A DNA stretch of 64,000 bases from the NCBI GenBank assembly GCA_017471825.1, contig JAFURQ010000011.1:1-64000 (forward strand), given 5' to 3'. The position numbers and the translations under genes are program-made. The first letter of the stretch is position 1, and every line of letters begins with the position of its first letter. The DNA is from Clostridia bacterium (GTDB lineage Bacteria; Bacillota; Clostridia; Oscillospirales; CAG-272). The notes beneath the pieces were generated by a model, which was not told where the DNA came from, did not search any database, and was given only the letters and a program-made list of their open reading frames with translations. Shown one piece after another: positions 58,885 through 64,000 of this stretch.

Positions 58885-59490
58885 ATGTTTTATTATCTTT
58901 ACGGAACACTTGAAATTAACGACCCCGGTGTTGTGGTAATCGATTGCGGCGGTGTTGGATATAAGCTGACAACCAGCCTGATTACGTCCGAGATGTTAAA
59001 GGAAAAGGTTGGGCAAAAAATAAAAATTTTCACCCATTTAGCTGTACGCGAGGACGGAATTGAGCTCTTTGGATTTGAAAGCAACGAAGAACGTGAATGC
59101 TTCAACAAGCTTATTACGGTTAGCGGTGTCGGTCCAAAAGCGGCAATGAGCATTTTATCAATAATGACACCCGATAATTTTGCTCTTGCGGTATGCACGG
59201 ATGATGCAAAGGCAATATCCAAGGCCTCCGGAATAGGCGGAAAAACCGCCGCAAGAATTATACTCGAGCTCAAAGACAAGCTATCAATGGATATGAGCGC
59301 CGGCGCGGTAAAATCCGGCTCACGCTCGAGCGTTACTATGCCGCAGGGCGGAAATTTCGCAGAAGCAACCGAAGCACTGATGGTTCTTGGATACGACAAG
59401 GCCTCCGTTGCTAAGGCGCTTGCCGATTTGGACCCCGGCAAGGATGTGGGAGATTTAATTCGTGCCGCACTCAAAAAGCTCGCACGATAA
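58885..59490 (+). CDS. ruvA: Holliday junction branch migration protein RuvA
   Basis: The 201-residue protein has the N-terminal OB fold (MFYYLYGTLEI), two helix-hairpin-helix motifs (LITVSGVGPKAAMSILS and SKASGIGGKTAARIILELKDK near residues 72-125) and a C-terminal domain that contacts RuvB. GGAG precedes the ATG. It binds the four-way junction and loads RuvB. Confidence 0.96.
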   Translation: MFYYLYGTLEINDPGVVVIDCGGVGYKLTTSLITSEMLKEKVGQKIKIFTHLAVREDGIELFGFESNEERECFNKLITVSGVGPKAAMSILSIMTPDNFALAVCTDDAKAISKASGIGGKTAARIILELKDKLSMDMSAGAVKSGSRSSVTMPQGGNFAEATEALMVLGYDKASVAKALADLDPGKDVGDLIRAALKKLAR

Positions 59491-59520
59491 AGCAATATAC
59501 TCGAAAGGATCTTCATTGTT

Positions 59521-60582
59521 ATGATGGAAGAAGTAAACGAATTCGATTACGAAAATCGAATTGTTTCAAACGAATATGATTCAATGCAGGATGCAGAGGT
59601 GGAAAACTCCTTGCGTCCCAAAACCCTGGACGAATATGTTGGTCAGCAAAAAGCAAAAGAAAATCTGAAAGTATATATAGAAAGCGCAAAGCTTCGCTCT
59701 GAGGCGCTTGATCACGTTCTGCTTTACGGACCGCCCGGTCTTGGAAAAACCACGCTTGCAACCATTATTGCAAATGAAATGGGCGTTAAAATCAGAACCA
59801 CATCGGGACCTGCGATAGAAAAAACCGGCGATCTTGCCGCTATTTTGACCAATCTTTCGGACGGTGACGTATTGTTTATCGACGAGATTCATCGGCTTTC
59901 TCGTGCGGTGGAAGAAATACTCTATCCCTCGATGGAGGATTATTCCCTCGATATTATAATCGGAAAGGGTCCGAGTGCGCGTTCAATAAGACTTCCTCTT
60001 CCTAAATTCACCCTGATTGGAGCTACAACACGTGCCGGTCAGCTCACTACTCCTCTTCGTGACCGTTTTGGCGTGCTTTTAAAGCTCGAGCTTTACACCC
60101 CCGAAGAGCTCGCATCAATAGTTAAGCGCTCTGCCGGAATTCTCGACATTGCGATTACCGAGGCAGGTGCATTAAGCATAGCATCGCGCTCGAGAGGCAC
60201 CCCCCGTATTGCGAACCGACTTCTTAAACGAATCAGAGATTTTGCTCTTGTAAAGGGCGACGGAACAATCACGGATAGCATTGCAAAATTTGCTCTGGAT
60301 GCACTCGAAATAGATGAGCTCGGACTCGATAACGTAGACAGACGAATGCTTGAGGCAATAATCAAATTTTACGGTGGCGGTCCCGTCGGACTTGATACGC
60401 TTGCCGCGACTATCGGCGAGGAGGCAGTAACAATAGAGGATGTATATGAGCCGTATTTAATGCAAATCGGATTCCTTGCGCGAACACCGAGAGGCAGATG
60501 CGTCACAAAGCTCGCTTACGACCATCTTGGAATTCCGTTCGTTCCCGGCGGCTCACAAAAGGCATTTGATTTTGAAGAATAA
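59521..60582 (+). CDS. ruvB: Holliday junction branch migration ATPase RuvB
   Basis: The 353-residue AAA+ motor has Walker [10 protein letters not shown] near residue 75, Walker [10 protein letters not shown] near 120, the sensor motif [10 protein letters not shown] near 167 and an arginine-finger region (TTPLRDRFG). The end ([10 protein letters not shown]) is the winged-helix DNA-binding part. It starts 31 bases after ruvA. Its N-terminal extension is a little longer than average, with several acidic residues. Confidence 0.96.
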   Translation: MMEEVNEFDYENRIVSNEYDSMQDAEVENSLRPKTLDEYVGQQKAKENLKVYIESAKLRSEALDHVLLYGPPGLGKTTLATIIANEMGVKIRTTSGPAIEKTGDLAAILTNLSDGDVLFIDEIHRLSRAVEEILYPSMEDYSLDIIIGKGPSARSIRLPLPKFTLIGATTRAGQLTTPLRDRFGVLLKLELYTPEELASIVKRSAGILDIAITEAGALSIASRSRGTPRIANRLLKRIRDFALVKGDGTITDSIAKFALDALEIDELGLDNVDRRMLEAIIKFYGGGPVGLDTLAATIGEEAVTIEDVYEPYLMQIGFLARTPRGRCVTKLAYDHLGIPFVPGGSQKAFDFEE

Positions 60583-60594
60583 AATACATAATAT

Positions 60595-60627
60595 AAAAGG
60601 CGCTATGTTTTGCATAGCGCTTTTTTA
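60595..60627. terminator. Terminator between ruvB and rpe
   Basis: GCGCTATG and CATAGCGC pair around TTTTG with TTTTTT following on the plus strand. It can serve ruvB and, with the A-rich left side, the convergent rpe gene. Confidence 0.75.
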
Positions 60628-60673
60628 TCGCGATCACACTCGCTTATGGTATATTAGGTGTGCTTATTATAGC

Positions 60674-61324
60674 TTACGTCAAGCATCTCAATGCATCTAT
60701 CGCAGCCTTTCGATCCTGATTGTTGAATACAGAACTACCCGCGACAAGAATGTCCGCACCTGCCTCTATTGCTGATTTTGCGGTCTTTTCATTGATTCCG
60801 CCATCGACCTGAATTGCAACATCAATCTTCCGTTTTTGTATTTCTGCCCTAAGTTTTGATACCTTTTTAAGACATTCAGGTATCAGAGACTGTCCGCCAT
60901 ATCCGGGCTCAACAGTCATAATGAGAATCATATCGCATCTGTCTAAAAAGGGATAAACAGCTTCTATCGGCGTGTTCGGTTTTACGGAAAGAGCAGCCTT
61001 TTTACCTCTTTTTTGAATCGCGGCAATGCAGGCCTCAGGATCATTTGTAGCTTCGATGTGAAACGTGATAAGATCAGCTCCTGCATCAATGAATCGATCA
61101 ATATATTTTTCGGGATTTATTATCATAAGGTGCACGTCCAAGAACATATCGCTGTGCTTTCTAATAGCGCTTACCACCGGCAAGCCAAATGAAATGTTAG
61201 TAACAAAGACGCCGTCCATTATATCGAGATGGGCCATATCCGCTCCTGCTATGCGAATGCTCTCCATCTCCTCTCCGATTTTAGTAAAATTGCACGCTAA
61301 CAACGAAGGAGAAATTTTTACCAT
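60674..61324 (-). CDS. rpe: Ribulose-phosphate 3-epimerase
   Basis: Start at ATG 61324 with AGAGGT upstream. The 216-residue TIM-barrel enzyme of the pentose phosphate pathway has ISPSLLACNF at the start, HLDIMDGVFV near residue 33 with the metal ligands, DVHLMI near 65 and QVDGGINEKT near 172 with GADILVAGSSVF. All fit Rpe. It reads from the same strand as ispDF but is separated from them by a structured gap. Confidence 0.95.
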   Translation of the reverse strand: MVKISPSLLACNFTKIGEEMESIRIAGADMAHLDIMDGVFVTNISFGLPVVSAIRKHSDMFLDVHLMIINPEKYIDRFIDAGADLITFHIEATNDPEACIAAIQKRGKKAALSVKPNTPIEAVYPFLDRCDMILIMTVEPGYGGQSLIPECLKKVSKLRAEIQKRKIDVAIQVDGGINEKTAKSAIEAGADILVAGSSVFNNQDRKAAIDALRCLT

Positions 61325-61411
61325 ATATACCTCTGTCAGTAAATTAGTACAGTGGCGATTATCGCCTAAAATCATAGTATGTAAAGAGGATTAAATCCTA
61401 TATAAAGCAAC

Positions 61412-61515
61412 GGTAATGCATAGCGCAGACAATAAAGCAAAGGACGTATCGAGAATACACGCTATGCCGCTTACCGAGATTTTGTGCTCTGCTGTCGCGG
61501 AGCACTTATTTTTTC
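61412..61515 (+). other. Structured intergenic element between ispF and rpe
   Basis: GGTAA-t-GCATAGCG (61412-61425) pairs with CGCTATGC-cgc-TTACC (61460-61475). A second hairpin, GTGCTC (61484-61489) with GAGCAC (61500-61505), is followed on the plus strand by TTATTTTTTC. Together they could be a small plus-strand RNA with terminator, antisense to the ispF 3' end, or a processed leader of rpe on the other strand. No promoter of quality was seen; 61325-61411 is otherwise empty. Confidence 0.3.
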
Positions 61516-61988
61516 TCAATCAAAACAACCGCATGCGCAGCAATGCCCTCTTCTCTTCCCGTAAAGCCCAAGCGCTCCTCGGTAGTTGCTTTAATATTTA
61601 TACACTCGGGGGAGCAATCTAAAATTTTTGCCACATTTTCCTTCATTGTCGGAATGTGCGCAAGCATTTTAGGCTTTTGGGCTATTATGGTTGAGTCAAT
61701 ATTTACAATATCATACCCTTCTTTTTTCATTAAATCAACCGTTTTTTCGAGTAAAACAAGACTTGAAATATCGTGAAAGGTATCATCTGTGTCGGGAAAA
61801 TGCTTTCCTATATCTCCAAGCCCCATAGCGCCGATTATGGCATCCATAATCGCATGCACGAGGACATCTGCATCAGAATGACCGAGAAGTCCGAGGTGAT
61901 GCTGAAGCTCGACGCCTCCTATTATCAACTTGCGGCCTTCTACCAGTCTGTGAACGTCATATCCATGACCGATTCTTAAATTGCTCAC
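61506..61988 (-). CDS. ispF: 2-C-methyl-D-erythritol 2,4-cyclodiphosphate synthase
   Basis: The 160-residue enzyme of the methylerythritol phosphate pathway has the zinc ligands in GHGYDVHRLVEG (Asp10, His12) and His44 in GHSDADVLVHAIMDA, plus the KHFPDTD loop and the C-terminal TTEERLGFTGREEGI. Length is typical. It starts 4 bases inside the end of ispD, so both are translated together. The same pathway ends with IspH at 43899. Confidence 0.96.
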   Translation of the reverse strand: MSNLRIGHGYDVHRLVEGRKLIIGGVELQHHLGLLGHSDADVLVHAIMDAIIGAMGLGDIGKHFPDTDDTFHDISSLVLLEKTVDLMKKEGYDIVNIDSTIIAQKPKMLAHIPTMKENVAKILDCSPECINIKATTEERLGFTGREEGIAAHAVVLIEKK

Positions 61989-62677
61989 TTCTCTCTTCCT
62001 TTCAAGATATGTTCAGCATATTGGATATCCCCGGGAACGGTTATTTTGATATTTTCTTTTCCGACATCCGTACAAAAAACCTTATAACCCGCCATTTCGA
62101 CGAGCATATTGTCATCGGTTACGGTGTCATCGATTTTTTCAGCACACGACAACGCTTTTTTGTATATTTCCACGCTGAAAATCTGCGGTGTCGATGCCAT
62201 CATCACCAAGGCCCTTTTCGGAGTATACTCAACAAAGCCTTCGTTATCTATTATCTTAACTGTATCAACAGCTGGAGTTGCGGCGGTGGCGGCTCCGTAT
62301 TTTATAGCATCAGAAAGCACGTCGGTTATCATTTCCGGCGTTATCAGACATCTTGCGGCATCGTGAATAGCTACAAAATCGGTTTTTTCCGGAATAGCGA
62401 GAAATCCTATCCTCGCAGATTCTGCTCTTGTTTTTCCGCCGACAACAACGCAAACGAGCTTTTTTATTTCTGAAAGCTCACGCATAACAAACTGCCGCTC
62501 ATCTTCGCGGATTACGACCACAATGCTAGAGATATCATCGCATAAATCGAAGGCAGAAACAGCCCGTTTAAGCACGCTCTCTCCTAAAAGCGACATGCAC
62601 TGTTTAGTTGTTTCTGCTTTCATTCGATTACCGCTTCCCGCAGCCAAAATTACCGCCGCTGTAGTGTATTTTCTCAT
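61985..62677 (-). CDS. ispD: 2-C-methyl-D-erythritol 4-phosphate cytidylyltransferase
   Basis: The 230-residue enzyme couples CTP to methylerythritol 4-phosphate. The nucleotide loop is ILAAGSGNRMKAETTKQ (residues 10-26), and VAIHDAARCLI near 104 and the TPKRALVMMASTPQIF region near 155 complete the site. It follows the unknown gene at 62686 by 8 bases and precedes ispF. In some bacteria related enzymes make activated pentitols, but the ispF partner supports IspD. Confidence 0.94.
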   Translation of the reverse strand: MRKYTTAAVILAAGSGNRMKAETTKQCMSLLGESVLKRAVSAFDLCDDISSIVVVIREDERQFVMRELSEIKKLVCVVVGGKTRAESARIGFLAIPEKTDFVAIHDAARCLITPEMITDVLSDAIKYGAATAATPAVDTVKIIDNEGFVEYTPKRALVMMASTPQIFSVEIYKKALSCAEKIDDTVTDDNMLVEMAGYKVFCTDVGKENIKITVPGDIQYAEHILKGREK

Positions 62678-62685
62678 CTCTGCAC

Positions 62686-63024
62686 CTATTTCCTGTAATA
62701 TACAAAATGAACGGTTATCACGCGCACTTTCCCGTCCTCGAGCAAATTCGGCCCTTTAATAACTACACCGTCGCCGCTCATAAGGTTGCTCGCCTCAAGA
62801 TCGCGAACCTTGCAGACGAAAAGTCTATCTCCCGATGAATCAACAATAAAATCATCTCCGTGCAAGCAAAGCGCGCCGCCCCTGCCTATTACGTCTTCAT
62901 TGCCGTCACGATGCTCTGTTACATATTTAATCGCCTGACCGTGTAACGATTTTGCCCTTTCAAGCCTAAAGGCATAACTGTTCGGATTTTTATTTGTACC
63001 GAATATCTTTGAAAATATAGACAC
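62686..63024 (-). CDS. Hypothetical protein upstream of ispD
   Basis: The 112-residue protein (MSIFSKIFGTNKNPNSYAF...) has no signal peptide or membrane segment. A glycine-rich centre (IGRGGALCLHGDDFIVD) is followed by alternating strands (RLFVCKVRDLEASNLMSG), suggesting a small beta-barrel or sandwich. I do not recognise a family. Its operon position with ispD and ispF is the only functional hint. An AGGGCGG-type ribosome site precedes the ATG. Confidence 0.55.
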   Translation of the reverse strand: MSIFSKIFGTNKNPNSYAFRLERAKSLHGQAIKYVTEHRDGNEDVIGRGGALCLHGDDFIVDSSGDRLFVCKVRDLEASNLMSGDGVVIKGPNLLEDGKVRVITVHFVYYRK

Positions 63025-63154
63025 GCAAGCACCGCCCTTTCATATTTACCGATTTAATTTTACCATAAAACACAGAAAATTGAAATACTTTTTCGCAAAA
63101 TATTTGTTCTAAAAAATATTTTTTGCTTTTTTTGAACTTTTTTTATAAAAACTA

Positions 63155-63183
63155 TTGATTTTTCACAATTTGTGTATTATAAT
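63155..63183 (+). promoter_or_regulatory. Sigma-A promoter of the mraZ-rsmH operon
   Basis: TTGATT (63155-63160) and TATAAT (63178-63183) are 17 bases apart, directly upstream of the MraZ boxes. Confidence 0.75.
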
Positions 63184-63191
63184 AGTAACAA

Positions 63192-63219
63192 AGTGGGGCG
63201 AAGTGGGGCAAAAGTGTTC
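63192..63219 (+). promoter_or_regulatory. MraZ-binding repeats
   Basis: Two GTGGGG repeats at 63193 and 63203, ten bases apart, and a weaker GTGTTC at 63214 follow the -10 box. MraZ is known to bind such GTGG-type direct repeats at its own promoter and repress the operon. Confidence 0.7.
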
Positions 63220-63255
63220 TATTTTCCCAAAAATTAGTGATAAGGAGGTAAGGCA

Positions 63256-63678
63256 ATGTCTTTTGTAGGTTCATACTCGCATTCCATGGATGCTAAGAAG
63301 CGAGTTTTCATCCCTTCAAAGTTTCGCGACGATCTTGGCGAAGAATTTTACATAACCAGAAAATTTGATGCTTACCTCTCAATATATACCGCGGAGGATT
63401 GGGAGGTTTACGTAGACAAAATTTCGAAGCTTCCCGAGGCTGATGCAGAGGAATTCCAAGATTTTATTCTTGGTGCCGCGCAGAAATGCACTCCCGATGC
63501 AAGCGGAAGAATAATAATTGACGAAAGATTACTTAAGCACGCTCAAATAACCAAAAACATGGTGTTTGTTGGAACAGGCAAACAAATTCGCGTTTGGTCT
63601 GAAGAAATCTGGACCGAGCGTGAGAAAAACCGCGACTACGAGAAAATGCGCGAAATCATGCGCCAATACGGACTATAA
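63256..63678 (+). CDS. mraZ: Transcriptional regulator MraZ
   Basis: The 140-residue protein has two SpoVT/AbrB-like MraZ domains: SHSMDAKKRVFIPSKFR (residues 8-24) and CTPDASGRIIIDERLLKHA (about 75-93). It heads the division and cell-wall cluster and represses its own operon through the upstream GTGG repeats. AAGGAGG precedes the ATG. Length is typical. Confidence 0.95.
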   Translation: MSFVGSYSHSMDAKKRVFIPSKFRDDLGEEFYITRKFDAYLSIYTAEDWEVYVDKISKLPEADAEEFQDFILGAAQKCTPDASGRIIIDERLLKHAQITKNMVFVGTGKQIRVWSEEIWTEREKNRDYEKMREIMRQYGL

Positions 63679-63698
63679 TATAATGAAAGGAAAACGAT

Positions 63699-64000
63699 AT
63701 GGATATCCAATTTTCTCATACCTCGGTGCTTCTTAACGAATGCATTGAAGCGTTGAATATACGAAATGGATATACATACATCGACTGTACTGCCGGCGGT
63801 GGCGGTCATTCCCTTGAAATTGCAAAAAGATTAGGTCCCGATTCACGACTCATATGCTTTGACCGTGATAAAGCGGCCATAGCCGCCGCGAAAAAACGTC
63901 TCGCAGACTTTCTTGATAAGGTTACGTTCATAAATGATAACTTTTCAAGTCTTTCCGAGGTCATTGCGGATTTGAAGATAACAAATCTCGGCGGAGTTTT
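63699..64000 (+). CDS. rsmH: 16S rRNA (cytosine(1402)-N(4))-methyltransferase RsmH, partial
   Basis: The first 100 codons are present and the gene runs off the right edge. SHTSVLLNECIEAL and the SAM-binding YIDCTAGGGGHSLEIAKRL (about residues 27-45) are diagnostic. GAAAGGAAA precedes the ATG and the gene starts 20 bases after mraZ, the standard order. Confidence 0.95.
   Translation, partial: MDIQFSHTSVLLNECIEALNIRNGYTYIDCTAGGGGHSLEIAKRLGPDSRLICFDRDKAAIAAAKKRLADFLDKVTFINDNFSSLSEVIADLKITNLGGV

Noticed and set aside
1..64000. CRISPR arrays and insertion sequences
   Set aside because: No regularly spaced direct repeats, Cas genes or IS-type transposase genes were seen; the only mobile-element enzyme is the serine recombinase.

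Overview
The window looks like a chromosomal segment of a spore-forming member of the Clostridia (Firmicutes), probably an uncultured gut Oscillospirales/Christensenellales-type bacterium. The grounds are moderate GC, AGGAGG-type ribosome sites, consensus sigma-A promoters, U-tract terminators, sporulation genes (SpoIIID, a SleC-like cortex-lysis cluster, a PdaA-like deacetylase, a DacF-like carboxypeptidase) and typical clostridial gene orders such as cmk/plsC-ispH/rpsA, ruvC next to ruvAB, ispD-ispF and mraZ-rsmH. The assignment below class level is inference.

Positions 1 to about 5650 look like one end of an integrated mobile element. They hold three small lipoproteins behind a leader ORF with an attenuator-like hairpin, a SLOG-type protein divergent from an XRE regulator with shared operator-like palindromes, a small hypothetical gene, a structured gene-free stretch and a 508-residue large serine recombinase. 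The rest of the element lies beyond the left edge.

From 5691 to 13158 there is a HAD phosphatase, a tiny conserved-looking protein, and a one-direction cluster. In transcription order it encodes an AMP-ligase fused to an acyl carrier domain, an MFS_2 (GPH-type) transporter with an extra C-terminal membrane domain, two PlsC-type acyltransferases, an Sfp-type phosphopantetheinyl transferase and a zinc-ribbon membrane protein. These parts fit together as an acyl-activating and lipid-acylating machine and are the best candidate here for an undescribed system.

From 13387 to 33360 the window holds a GH130 phosphorylase with a phosphohexomutase, a candidate structured small RNA, SpoIIID, a TrmH methyltransferase, a cysteine-rich protein behind a sigma-K-like promoter, Pgi, DacF, a YesL-like protein, PdaA-like, S21, FolD, Lgt, an Rrf2 regulator, Prs, three consecutive SleC-like pieces and a ClpC-type ATPase. 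Two tRNA genes (His, Arg) follow.

From 33681 to the end there are NfeD-like, ACP, a CDF transporter, DNA polymerase IV, an orphan histidine kinase, GltX, and an operon of RpiR regulator, HI0933-type flavoprotein, Cmk-PlsC fusion and IspH-S1 fusion. Next come a MarR-controlled heterodimeric ABC exporter, a Nudix hydrolase, a YgjP-like metalloprotease, a class A penicillin-binding protein, TruA, the EcfA1/A2/T module, a methyltransferase, RuvC, DUF951, RuvAB, Rpe, IspF/IspD, an unknown protein, MraZ and the start of RsmH. Most of this half is ordinary housekeeping sequence.
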